This document shows, piece after piece, positions 1 to 7,415 of a stretch of 64,000 nucleotides of DNA. Each line of letters starts with the position of its first letter. Position 1 is the stretch's first letter. A program made the translations under genes and the position numbers. The notes beneath the pieces were generated by a model, which worked only from the letters and a program-made list of their open reading frames with translations, was not told where the DNA came from and searched no databases. Source of the DNA: DATARH01 sp050246595 (GTDB lineage Bacteria > Pseudomonadota > Alphaproteobacteria > ATCC43930 > CGMCC-115725); contig JBFWVT010000016.1 of NCBI GenBank assembly GCA_050246595.1, forward strand, positions 12,572 to 76,571. Direction: 5' to 3'.

Positions 1-387
1 TACCTGTTCATCGCGCACGATCTCGCGGTCGTCGAACATATCAGCCATCGGGTTGCGGTCATGTATCTCGGCCGCATCGTCGAGATGACCGACAAAACGA
101 GCCTGTTCGAGACACCGCTGCACCCCTATACCGAGGCGCTTTTATCGGCAGTGCCGATCCCCAAATCGGGCGCCAGAGGGCGCAAGCGGATCATCCTGTC
201 GGGCGACGTGCCGAGCCCGATCAATCCGCCCACCGGCTGCCATTTCCACCAGCGCTGCCCCTACGCGATGGCGCGCTGCCGGGTCGAGTCGCCGCCGTTG
301 CGCGAGGTATTGCCCGGCCACCTCGCCGCGTGCCACCTGCACGACGCCGGCGTGCGGCTGCCGCTCGGGCAAGCCGTGGCGGCTTGA
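1..387 (+). CDS. Oligopeptide/dipeptide ABC transporter ATP-binding protein, C-terminal part
   Basis: The gene is cut by the window edge; the frame is open from base 1. The first visible residues (LFIAHDLAVVEHIS) carry the H-loop histidine of an ABC ATPase, so the Walker motifs lie outside the window. The tail has the C-terminal oligopeptide-transporter extension typical of DppD/DppF and OppD/OppF (HPYTEALLSAVP, then a Cys-rich GCHFHQRCPY segment). It would power peptide or related solute import with membrane permeases. Two permease genes of this type lie just downstream, but on the opposite strand and converging on it, so shared membership in one transporter is inferred only. Confidence 0.93.
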   Translation, partial: YLFIAHDLAVVEHISHRVAVMYLGRIVEMTDKTSLFETPLHPYTEALLSAVPIPKSGARGRKRIILSGDVPSPINPPTGCHFHQRCPYAMARCRVESPPLREVLPGHLAACHLHDAGVRLPLGQAVAA

Positions 388-463
388 TCGGACCGAGTGA
401 CGGAGCCACCTCACGGCTATAAAACGGAGCGAGGCTCCGATTTGCCGGATAGCGCGGAAGACG

Positions 464-1039
464 ATGTCTGATGTCGCATACAGGGCGATGACCCTGGAAG
501 AGTTCCTCCGTTGGGACGACGGCACCGACACGCATTATGAGCTGATCGGCGGCTTCCCGGTGGCGATGGCGCCGCCAGCGGCGGCACATCGCATCCTTGC
601 GATGCGCCTTGGTCCCCGGATCGATGCTGCGTTGGCAGGCCGCCGGCCATGCAATGCGCAAGGCGACGCTGGCATCATACGTCCCGACCGTGCGGACACC
701 TACTTCGAAGCCGATATTGCCGCAACCTGCGAGCACCACGAATTCGGGCAGCAGGCGCTCAAGGAGCCATTCCTGATTGTCGAAATCCTGTCGCCGAGCA
801 CCGAGCGCCACGATCGCCGTATCAAATTGCCCGTCTACCGGCAGATCGATACCGTGCAGGAAATCCTTCTCATCGACCCGGACGGCATCTATGCCGAACT
901 GCATCGGCGCGCCGGGGCGCAGTGGATTACCGATATCCTGCGCGGGCCTGATGCCGTTCTCTCGCTGGCATCGGCCGGCATGGAAGTCCGGCTCTCCGAA
1001 CTCTACGAGGGCATCGAACTCGCCAAGCCGAAGGGCTGA
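464..1039 (+). CDS. Uma2 family (DUF820) putative endonuclease
   Basis: The 191-residue protein matches the Uma2/DUF820 family, which has a PD-(D/E)XK nuclease-like fold. It shows the family opening (MTLEEFLRW...YELIGG), an acidic residue at D84 (FEADIAA), and the core IVEILSPST with E107 followed by K121. These fit a D...E-x-L...K active site. A GGAAG ribosome site precedes the ATG. Family members are often found in many copies in genomes and their cellular role is poorly known. It lies between the ABC ATPase and two converging permease genes, so it looks like an insertion there. DNA substrate and activity are unknown. Confidence 0.85.
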   Translation: MSDVAYRAMTLEEFLRWDDGTDTHYELIGGFPVAMAPPAAAHRILAMRLGPRIDAALAGRRPCNAQGDAGIIRPDRADTYFEADIAATCEHHEFGQQALKEPFLIVEILSPSTERHDRRIKLPVYRQIDTVQEILLIDPDGIYAELHRRAGAQWITDILRGPDAVLSLASAGMEVRLSELYEGIELAKPKG

Positions 1040-1045
1040 CCCCGC

Positions 1046-1966
1046 CTACACCGCCCCCCGCAGCCGCGGGTCGAGCACGTCGCGCACGCCGTCGCCGAGC
1101 AGGTTGAAGGCCAGCACGGTCAGCGTGATCGCCAGCCCTGGAAACAGCACCAGCCACCACGGCGGCACGAGGCCCGCGTTCAGCGAATCGGCCAGCATGT
1201 TGCCCCAGGTCGGGGTCGGGGGCGGGATGCCGACCCCGAGAAACCCGAGCGAAGCTTCGATGATGATCGCCACGCCGAGATGCGCCGTCGCCAGGATCAG
1301 AAACGGCGCCACGCATTGCGGCAGGATGTGCCGCGCCATCATCCGCAGATGCGACGCCCCGAGACCGCGCGCTGCCTCGATATATTGAATCTCCTTTAGC
1401 GACAGCACGACCGAGCGGATCACTCGGCCGCCGAACGGGATGCGCGTGATCGCGATCGCGACGATCACCGTGCCCATCCCGGCCCCCAATGCCATCGCGA
1501 TCGCCATCGCCAGGATCAGATCGGGAAACGATTGCAGAAACTCGATGATGCGCTGGCTGACAGTGTCGAAGCGTCCGCCGAAATAGCCGCTCGCCAGACC
1601 CCACAGCGCGCCCAGCGTCGTGCCGAACAGCACCGCCCCGATCGCCACGGCCAGCGAGGCGCGCGCGCCGTAGATGACGCGGCTCAACACGTCGCGGCCG
1701 ATCTGGTCGGTGCCGAACCAATGGGCTTCGCTCGGCGGCTTCGCCATGGCGCGGAAATCGGATTTGAGCGGGTCGTAGGGCGCGATCAGCGGCGCGGCGA
1801 TCGCTATCACGATAATCGCCAGCGCGACCACACCCCAGAAGGCTGAAAACGGCGAGCGCCGCGCAAAGCTCCGCAGACCGCCCCAGACCCGCCGCGGCAG
1901 CGAGCGCCGCGCCGGCTTTCGTATCGCCTCGACCGGGAGGGCGCTGTCCGGATCTGTTGTCGTCAT
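1046..1966 (-). CDS. ABC transporter permease, DppC/OppC type
   Basis: The 306-residue inner-membrane permease belongs to the peptide/nickel uptake type. A cytoplasmic N-terminus precedes a first membrane helix (about residues 37-60). The family N-terminal segment PLIAPYDPLK follows, then a helix bundle holding the EAA loop (EAARGLGASHLRMMARHILP). It ends with VLDPRLRG, the usual DppC C-terminus. Its start overlaps the end of the upstream DppB-type permease gene by 4 bp (ATGA), so the two are translationally coupled. The substrate cannot be read from sequence; dipeptides, oligopeptides or other small solutes are possible. Confidence 0.93.
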   Translation of the reverse strand: MTTTDPDSALPVEAIRKPARRSLPRRVWGGLRSFARRSPFSAFWGVVALAIIVIAIAAPLIAPYDPLKSDFRAMAKPPSEAHWFGTDQIGRDVLSRVIYGARASLAVAIGAVLFGTTLGALWGLASGYFGGRFDTVSQRIIEFLQSFPDLILAMAIAMALGAGMGTVIVAIAITRIPFGGRVIRSVVLSLKEIQYIEAARGLGASHLRMMARHILPQCVAPFLILATAHLGVAIIIEASLGFLGVGIPPPTPTWGNMLADSLNAGLVPPWWLVLFPGLAITLTVLAFNLLGDGVRDVLDPRLRGAV

Positions 1967-2919
1967 CGGTAGCGGATCCTTGGATCAATCCAGGCGATCG
2001 TCACATCGACCAGGATATTAAGGATGACAAACACGATCGCGTACAGAAACACTAGGTTCTGCATGACAAAGACATCGCGCTCGGCGACCGCAGTAAACAT
2101 CGCATAGCCGAGACCGGGCACGCCAAAGGCGCGCTCGACCGGGATCGACCCGGCCAGCACAAAACCGAGCAGGATACCGGACAGCGTAATCACCGGCAGC
2201 AGCGCGTTCGGCAGCGCGTGCAATCTGATCACGTTGCGCCGGTTGAGCCCCTTGGCGCGCGCGGTGCGGACAAAATCCTCGCGGACGACCTCCAAGAGGC
2301 TCGACCGCGCCATCCGCGCGATATAGGCCGCCTGCCCGAGACCGAGCACGACCGCCGGCCCGATCACGATCTGTAGATTGCGCACGGGGTCGTCCCAGAA
2401 CGCGACGCTGGCGAGCGGCGCGCGCCAGCCGAACCAGAACAAGAGCGCCAGCACGATCAGCATGCCGAGCCAGAACCCCGGAATGGCGAGAAACAGGATG
2501 CTCAGAAACCGGGAAATATTGTCGGCGATGCTGTTCGGCTTGAGGGCGCTGACAATCGCCACCGGTATGCCGACGATCCATGACAGCACCACCGAGATTG
2601 CGGCTATTTCCGCGGTCAGCGGCCCCTTCCGCGCGATCATCTCGGCGACGCTCTCGGAGCGGAAGAACGAGCGGCCGAAACTGCCGGTCGCGATGTCGCC
2701 GATCCAGCGGAAATACTGCACGATCAGCGGATCGCTGAGGCCCAGTTGCGCCATGTAGCCGGCGCGCTCGGCCGGGCTCAGCTTGGTAAACCCCTCGGGG
2801 CCGAAGATCGCGACGAGCGGATCGCCGGGCAGCACGCGCAGCACCATAAACACGACGATTGACACGCCGACAACGGTCAGCGCCCCGAAAGCCAGCCGAC
2901 GGATGATATAGGTATACAT
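1963..2919 (-). CDS. ABC transporter permease, DppB/OppB type
   Basis: The 318-residue permease starts with MYTYIIRRL followed by a helix and the RVLPGDPL segment that marks DppB/OppB proteins. The EAA loop region (EVVREDFVRTARAKG) is present and the protein ends in WIDPRIRYR as expected. I chose the ATG at 2919 because it gives the family N-terminus and has GGAGG upstream; the frame stays open another 29 codons without family similarity. It pairs with the DppC-type protein as a heterodimeric membrane channel. No solute-binding protein gene follows directly; upstream lies a repeat-rich gene-poor stretch. Confidence 0.93.
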   Translation of the reverse strand: MYTYIIRRLAFGALTVVGVSIVVFMVLRVLPGDPLVAIFGPEGFTKLSPAERAGYMAQLGLSDPLIVQYFRWIGDIATGSFGRSFFRSESVAEMIARKGPLTAEIAAISVVLSWIVGIPVAIVSALKPNSIADNISRFLSILFLAIPGFWLGMLIVLALLFWFGWRAPLASVAFWDDPVRNLQIVIGPAVVLGLGQAAYIARMARSSLLEVVREDFVRTARAKGLNRRNVIRLHALPNALLPVITLSGILLGFVLAGSIPVERAFGVPGLGYAMFTAVAERDVFVMQNLVFLYAIVFVILNILVDVTIAWIDPRIRYR

Positions 2920-3052
2920 GACCGGCCGGTGCCGCCTCCGTTCCTCCCGCGCCAGAGACTGCGGTGCTATCGCCGCGGCGGTCAAGGCCCGTTGACGAGA
3001 CGGCAACTCGCGCCGGCGAATACCGGCGGGTGCCGCTTCGGTCTGGGCTCTG

Positions 3053-3411
3053 GGTAGTGTCTCTGTTTGAATTGCATAGGCATCGCGCGTTTTTCAAGAG
3101 GGGCGCTGGCCCTCAGAACCCGACCCGAAATAATGCCAACCGCTTTAGCCGCTCCATCGTCATTCCCGCGAAAGCGGGAGAATCCAGGGCCGGCACTCCG
3201 TGCGGTTCTCCTGGCCCCCTCCCCAGACGTGATCCGGGGACCGCGCGGGGGTGACACTGAACAGTTGAAATTACCCAACTCATTTCGGGCCAAGCTCTCA
3301 GCATGACATAAGTCTGTGAGGGGATTGAGAAAGAACCTCATCCTGAGGAGCGCCCGCAGGGCACGTCTCGAAGGACGCACCGCGCTCTTCCAACCGGACT
3401 GAGTCACTACC
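3053..3411. mobile_element. Degenerate miniature inverted-repeat element (about 359 bp)
   Basis: The left end (GGTAGTGTCTCTGTTTGA) and the right end (ACTGAGTCACTACC) are imperfect inverted copies, 12 of 14 terminal bases matching. Both match the ends of the better preserved element at 3687-3913. No target duplication is visible (GGGCTCTG against GGAATTTG), so it is old, rearranged or chimeric. Inside are two common intergenic palindromes: a CATTCCCGCGAAAGCGGGAG type near 3160 and a CCTGAGGAGCGCCCGCAGGG type near 3340. It encodes no recognisable protein. Confidence 0.55.
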
Positions 3412-3686
3412 GGAATTTGGCCATCGCTCCGGCGAGGTAACCGATGTGCGGATTACCCGAAACATACAGGCTGGAAAATTTTGTACGAGCACTAAGCGGA
3501 TCAAGAAGCGGGACGGTGCGGCGATCGTATGCCTCGTTGCGATCGCGCTCGTCACGTACTGACTGCCAACCGCCCGATACCAGGTAAGGTTCTCCCCTTG
3601 CAGCGCCAGCAGCGATACGGCCGCCAGATTCACGTTGTCCCTATATACTTTATGCTGTGGAGGATCAGCCCGCGGCTTGTTGCTGC

Positions 3687-3913
3687 GGTAGTGACTCAGT
3701 TTGATTGTAACATCACCTGCCCGAGGCCTTGCCGCATGTCGTTCTTGGCCGGGCTTGGCCCGTGGGCCTTCAGCCCACGGACTTGATCCGTGGGCATCCA
3801 CGAGAAGGCGGGAGGCTGGGGCGGCTCGTGGATGCCCGGCCCAAGGCCGGGCACGAACGAACCATGATCCGGCATGACAATGCTGTCTGTTACATTCAAA
3901 CTGAGTCACTACC
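3687..3913. mobile_element. 227-bp MITE-like element with 26-bp TIRs and 8-bp target duplication
   Basis: Terminal inverted repeats at 3687-3712 and 3888-3913 match at 25 of 26 positions; they begin GGTAGTGACTCAGTTTGA. The octamer GTTGCTGC occurs directly outside both ends (3679-3686 and 3914-3921), which is a clean target-site duplication. The interior forms a second long palindrome (GGCCGGGCTTGGCC and GGCCCAAGGCCGGGC arms) and has no gene. Size and structure are those of a non-autonomous element moved in trans. An 8-bp duplication with GG-starting ends occurs in IS1595-type transposons, among others; that assignment is inference. It lies 27 bp beyond the stop codon of the GMC oxidoreductase gene. 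Confidence 0.85.
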
Positions 3914-3940
3914 GTTGCTGCGCACATGGACCTCCATTCC

Positions 3941-5665
3941 TTATTCACTCAACATCATGTCGCTGATCTTTTCGGCCGTCATCAGCGTCGGGAAATTGGT
4001 GTTGGCGCAGGGCACGGCGGGAAACAGCGAGGCGTCGACGACGCGCAAACCGGCGACGCCGCGCACACGGCCCTGATTGTCGGTCACCGCCATCGGATCG
4101 CTGTCCGCCCCCATGCGGCAGGTGCAGGAGGCGTGCCAGACGCCGATCGCGGCCTTGCGGATGAATTCCTCCAACGCGTCGTCGTCGGTCATCAACTGGT
4201 CGAAGCGGTAGCCCTCAACGATAAACCGGTCGATGATCCAGCGCCGCAGCCACTCCGGTCCGTCGAGCAGCCGGGCGACAATACCGGTCAGCCGCCGGTT
4301 CTTATCGTTGACGACGCCGATCTGGCGCACTCGGTCGCTATAGCTCGCCGGGAACGGGTCGCTGACCGCCTCGCGCATCGCTTCGAGCATGTGCAGCCGG
4401 CCAAAGCGGCGGAACCCGTCCATCAGCCGGTCGAGATCGCGCCGATCCGACAACAGGTTGAACTCGACGATCGGCTCGGCCCGCCAGTCGCGCGACGAAA
4501 GCCGAACCTGCCCGGTCTCGGACAAGGTCTTGTAGACGCAGACCAGTTTTGACGCGATCTGCTCGCCGACCGCGTGCCACGCCGATTTGCTGACCACCGC
4601 GACAAACATGTCGCCGGGCGGGATATCGTCGAGACCCGACGAATAGCGCAGCGCCAGCAGGATGTGCCGCCTTGTCAGCCCGTTGAGCCGCGCCTGTCTT
4701 TTCATAAACGACGACACCGAAACCGACGGATGATCCATCAGCCGCTGCCCGACCCCCGGCAGATGCGCGCGCACCTCGATCCCGAGATCCTTGAGCGTCG
4801 GAGCCGGTCCGATGCCGGCGCGCAAGAGATGCGCCGGCGAGTGGATCGCGCCTGAGCACACGATGACCTCGCCGCCATTGGGGCCGCGGTTCGGATCGAC
4901 GCGGAACTCGGTTTCCTTCCCTTGCACAAGCGCCTTGACGCCGACGCATCGCAACCCCTCGAACAGCAGCCCGGTTACCTGCGTCTCTGCCGAGATCGTC
5001 AGGTTCGGGCGGCGGCGCGTCTCGGGGTCGAGATAACCGATCGCGGCCGAGACGCGCCGGTCGTTGAGGTTCGAGATCGTGATCGGGAAATAGCCGTCGC
5101 GGTATTCGCCGTTCTGGTCCTCGATATAGTCGTATCCGGCCTCCTTGAGGGCGGCGGCGACCGCCTTGGCATGGCCGCACCACATGTCGGGAAAGATGCG
5201 GCGCACCGGGATGCGGCCGTCCCTGCCGTGATACGGGCCGTCAAAATCCATGTCGCGCTCGACCTTTTTGAAATAGGGCAGCACCGCGTTCCAGTTCCAC
5301 CCCGCGGCGCCCTTTTCCTCCCATTCGTCGTAATCGGTCGGGGCGCCGCGATTGGCGAGCTGACCGTTGATCGACGAGCCGCCGCCGAGCACGCGGGCCT
5401 GCTCGTATTTACGCAAGGGCGGGCGCTCGTCGGGCCGGTTGTGCGGCACGATCTGCGTGTGGACCTTGAGTTCCTGCCAATGGAAGCGCGGGTCGAAATA
5501 GGCCGTGCCGGGGTAGGAATCGAGGATTTCGGGCGGCACCTTGCCGTCCGGCGTGTCCTGCCCGGCCTCGCACAACAGCACCCGGTTGGCGCTTTTCGCG
5601 GACAGCCGGTGGGCCATGACCGAGCCGGCCGAGCCGCCGCCGACGATGATGTAGTCGTAAGCCAT
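3941..5665 (-). CDS. GMC family FAD-dependent oxidoreductase (choline dehydrogenase-like)
   Basis: The 574-residue flavoprotein starts with the FAD-binding dinucleotide fold (VGGGSAGS, G9-G14). It has the GMC signature 1 region near residue 95 (RVLGGGSSINGQ) and signature 2 (GAIHSPAHLLRAGIGP). The C-terminal catalytic pair is a His in VWHASCTCRMG and an Asn in ANTNFPT. Members oxidise primary or secondary alcohols using FAD. The substrate is not evident; choline and aryl-alcohol enzymes are the nearest named relatives. The gene is monocistronic. A small mobile element sits just past its 3' end. Confidence 0.93.
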   Translation of the reverse strand: MAYDYIIVGGGSAGSVMAHRLSAKSANRVLLCEAGQDTPDGKVPPEILDSYPGTAYFDPRFHWQELKVHTQIVPHNRPDERPPLRKYEQARVLGGGSSINGQLANRGAPTDYDEWEEKGAAGWNWNAVLPYFKKVERDMDFDGPYHGRDGRIPVRRIFPDMWCGHAKAVAAALKEAGYDYIEDQNGEYRDGYFPITISNLNDRRVSAAIGYLDPETRRRPNLTISAETQVTGLLFEGLRCVGVKALVQGKETEFRVDPNRGPNGGEVIVCSGAIHSPAHLLRAGIGPAPTLKDLGIEVRAHLPGVGQRLMDHPSVSVSSFMKRQARLNGLTRRHILLALRYSSGLDDIPPGDMFVAVVSKSAWHAVGEQIASKLVCVYKTLSETGQVRLSSRDWRAEPIVEFNLLSDRRDLDRLMDGFRRFGRLHMLEAMREAVSDPFPASYSDRVRQIGVVNDKNRRLTGIVARLLDGPEWLRRWIIDRFIVEGYRFDQLMTDDDALEEFIRKAAIGVWHASCTCRMGADSDPMAVTDNQGRVRGVAGLRVVDASLFPAVPCANTNFPTLMTAEKISDMMLSE

Positions 5666-5963
5666 TTCCGTCCCCGTATCGTTCGAACAAACCAGTCGCC
5701 CGGACCAATCGTCGTCGGGGCGCGATCCGATAGGTGCTTATCCCGCGCCCGGAGCCGGCCCGCAAGATGTCGCGCTCTGATCCGGAGAGCCGAAACCGGT
5801 ACGACGATACTCAACCTGCCGTAAAATTGGTGAACGCCGAGCGTCGCCTTCCGTTTGCGGAGTAACGGTGCCGGAGCGTCCTCCGGCCCGCACAACTTGT
5901 ATTGACGCTTGGAGGATCGGAAGCAGCGCTTTTCCGGTCATCTTATCAAAGGAGAAAGAACTG

Positions 5964-6296
5964 ATGAGAGGCATGATCCGCACGCTGGCGCTGGGCGCCG
6001 TCCTGGCCGCGGGTGCGACGACTGCGGCGATGGCGCAGGGCTACAACAACACCGGCTATAACCTCCCATACGCGAGCAGCGTCTATCCCGACAGCAACTA
6101 CTATTATCAGGGAAATCGCAGCCCTTACGATTGGCGGGGCTATTACGGTTACGGTGACCGCGGCAACCGCTATAATTATCACAGCAACAACTACGGCTAC
6201 GGCAGCTCGTACCAGCCCCGCTGGGATTGGGGTGGCGGAACCTGGTATGATGGCGGGCACAATCGCCCGTACTATCCCGGCTATTGGGGCCGCTGA
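5964..6296 (+). CDS. Small secreted Tyr/Gly-rich protein
   Basis: The 110-residue product has a clear signal peptide (MRGMIRTLALGAVLAAGA...AMAQ) with cleavage expected after AMA. The mature part is about 86 residues and extremely rich in tyrosine (20 Tyr), Gly, Asn and Trp, in loose YYGYGDRG- or NNYGYG-like units; it has no cysteine. The ATG at 5964 is preceded by AAGGAG at proper spacing. I do not recognise a family. Low complexity suggests a disordered exported or surface protein. A similar Tyr-rich secreted protein is encoded at 62391. Function unknown. Confidence 0.8.
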   Translation: MRGMIRTLALGAVLAAGATTAAMAQGYNNTGYNLPYASSVYPDSNYYYQGNRSPYDWRGYYGYGDRGNRYNYHSNNYGYGSSYQPRWDWGGGTWYDGGHNRPYYPGYWGR

Positions 6297-6491
6297 TCAG
6301 CCGAGCTTGGCTCCACCCTGGGACGCGGGGTTCGACCCAACCCAGGTTGTGCGAGGCTCCCGCCCCGGCGCGCCGAAAGCACTCCGGGGCGCGCTGGAAC
6401 AGACTCGGTCGCGTGAATGTTTCCAAACTTGACAGCGGTTAATTGCCGCCTGTGTGCTTTCTCGAACTGGGTTGGAATGGAGATTCCGCTG

Positions 6492-6887
6492 ATGGGCAAC
6501 AAACTCAAAACACTGGCGCTCGGCGCCGCCTTTGCGATCGGCATGTCGGGCGGCATGTCGGGCGCGGCATTCGCACAGGCCTGCCCGCCGGGTTATTACT
6601 GGTCGGCGGGCATGTGCTATCCGGGGGCGGCCTACGCGCCGAACAATCCGGTTTCGGGCGCGGCCGCGGGGGCGAGTGCCGGCGCGGCGCAAGGCTCCGC
6701 GGCGGCCGGTCCGGTGGGGGCGATTGTCGGCGGCGCGCTCGGCACCGCAGGCGGCGCGCTGGCGGGGACGACCAACATGCTGACCGGACAGCCGGCGGCG
6801 ACGGTCGGTACGACAGTACCCCCGGCCGCGCCGGGACCCTGCCCGGTCGGCCAAGTGTTCTACCAGGGCTATTGCTATCAGCGCTAG
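6492..6887 (+). CDS. Small secreted glycine-zipper protein with paired-Cys ends
   Basis: The 131-residue protein has a signal peptide (GNKLKTLALGAAFAIG...AAFAQ) and then a CPPGYYWSAGMC motif. A glycine/alanine zipper follows (about residues 60-105: AAGASAGAAQGSAAAG, GAIVGGALGTAGGALAG). It ends in a second Cys pair (CPVGQVFYQGYC). The zipper resembles glycine-zipper outer-membrane or membrane-inserting proteins, and the symmetrical Cys motifs could form disulfides in the periplasm. The start was chosen at ATG 6492, which has TGGAG upstream; an in-frame ATG lies at 6477. The role is unknown; envelope association is inferred. Confidence 0.78.
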   Translation: MGNKLKTLALGAAFAIGMSGGMSGAAFAQACPPGYYWSAGMCYPGAAYAPNNPVSGAAAGASAGAAQGSAAAGPVGAIVGGALGTAGGALAGTTNMLTGQPAATVGTTVPPAAPGPCPVGQVFYQGYCYQR

Positions 6888-6962
6888 CGGCGCAGCGCCT
6901 ACGCAAAGGAAACCCGGCCGGCTGATGCGGTCGGCCGGGGTCGCGAACCAACAGAGGCCGGC

Positions 6963-7211
6963 CTACCCGCCGCCGATTTTCGGGATCAGCACGATCTCGC
7001 TGTCGGGCCCGAGCGGCGTCTGCCAGGCATCCTGGTAGATCTCGCCGTCGATCGCGACGGCCATCCCCTCGTCGATCTGGTTTCCCAGCCCCGGAAAGCG
7101 GCGGTCCAGCTCGGCAATCATACGGCGGACCGTATCGGCCTCGACCTCGAACACGGTCTCGCCGCCGGTGAACCGGCGGGCCGCCATTCCGGAGAGGATC
7201 ACGCGGGGCAC
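6963..7211 (-). CDS. MoaD/ThiS family small protein
   Basis: The ubiquitin-fold protein of about 82 residues ends in GGG, the C-terminal glycine tail used for thiocarboxylate formation in MoaD and ThiS. The body (FEVEADTVRRMIAELDRRFPG, DGEIYQDAWQTPL, EIVLIPKIGGG) fits a MoaD-like sulfur carrier. The chosen GTG start at 7211 excludes 35 upstream codons that only translate a palindromic repeat. It follows the molybdenum-hydroxylase genes on the same strand, so a role in supplying sulfur to the molybdenum cofactor is plausible but inferred. Confidence 0.75.
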   Translation of the reverse strand: MPRVILSGMAARRFTGGETVFEVEADTVRRMIAELDRRFPGLGNQIDEGMAVAIDGEIYQDAWQTPLGPDSEIVLIPKIGGG

Positions 7212-7214
7212 CGG

Positions 7215-7350
7215 TCCCTCATCCTGCCCCTCTCCCGCATTGCGGGAGAGGGTGGCTCGCCCAGCCGGGCGAGCCGGGTGAGGGTATTTCGGCGTTACGG
7301 CCATCTGCCCCCCCACCCCGGCCCCCTCTCCCGATAAGGGAGAGGGGGGC
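7215..7350. repeat. GC-rich palindromic intergenic repeats (CCCTCTCCCGC type)
   Basis: Two hairpins occur in tandem: CCCTCTCCCGCATTGCGGGAGAGGG at about 7228-7252 and a related CCCCCTCTCCCGATAAGGGAGAGGGGG form at about 7322-7348, separated by a GGCTCGCCCAGCCGGGCGAGCC palindrome region. The same type recurs at 9729-9855 and 37014-37060. Lying between co-directional genes, it could act as an mRNA stabiliser or attenuator; no protein is encoded. Confidence 0.8.
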
Positions 7351-7415
7351 TGACCTCGGGAACAAAGGATCCAACTCTCCTGCCTCCCGGTGGGCCGGAG
7401 TGCCGCGCGACAAAG

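Noticed and set aside
3164..3380. Possible CRISPR-like or regulatory repeats
   Set aside because: The units are single copies of common dispersed intergenic palindromes with no regular spacing.
3412..3686. Minus-strand reading frame between the two miniature elements (part reads RDNVNLAAVSLLALQGENL)
   Set aside because: It looks faintly protein-like but has no start, no ribosome site and no family I can recognise; at most a decayed gene fragment.
4922..5824. Long plus-strand frame opposite the GMC oxidoreductase
   Set aside because: Antisense shadow with no family similarity; the minus-strand gene has all GMC motifs.
6305..6400. tRNA-like GGTTCGACCC motif
   Set aside because: No acceptor stem or anticodon arm could be built around it.
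6895..6920. TACGCAAAGGA match to the AACGCAAAGG repeat family
   Set aside because: Only 11 bases match, there is no facing arm and no second unit; chance similarity.
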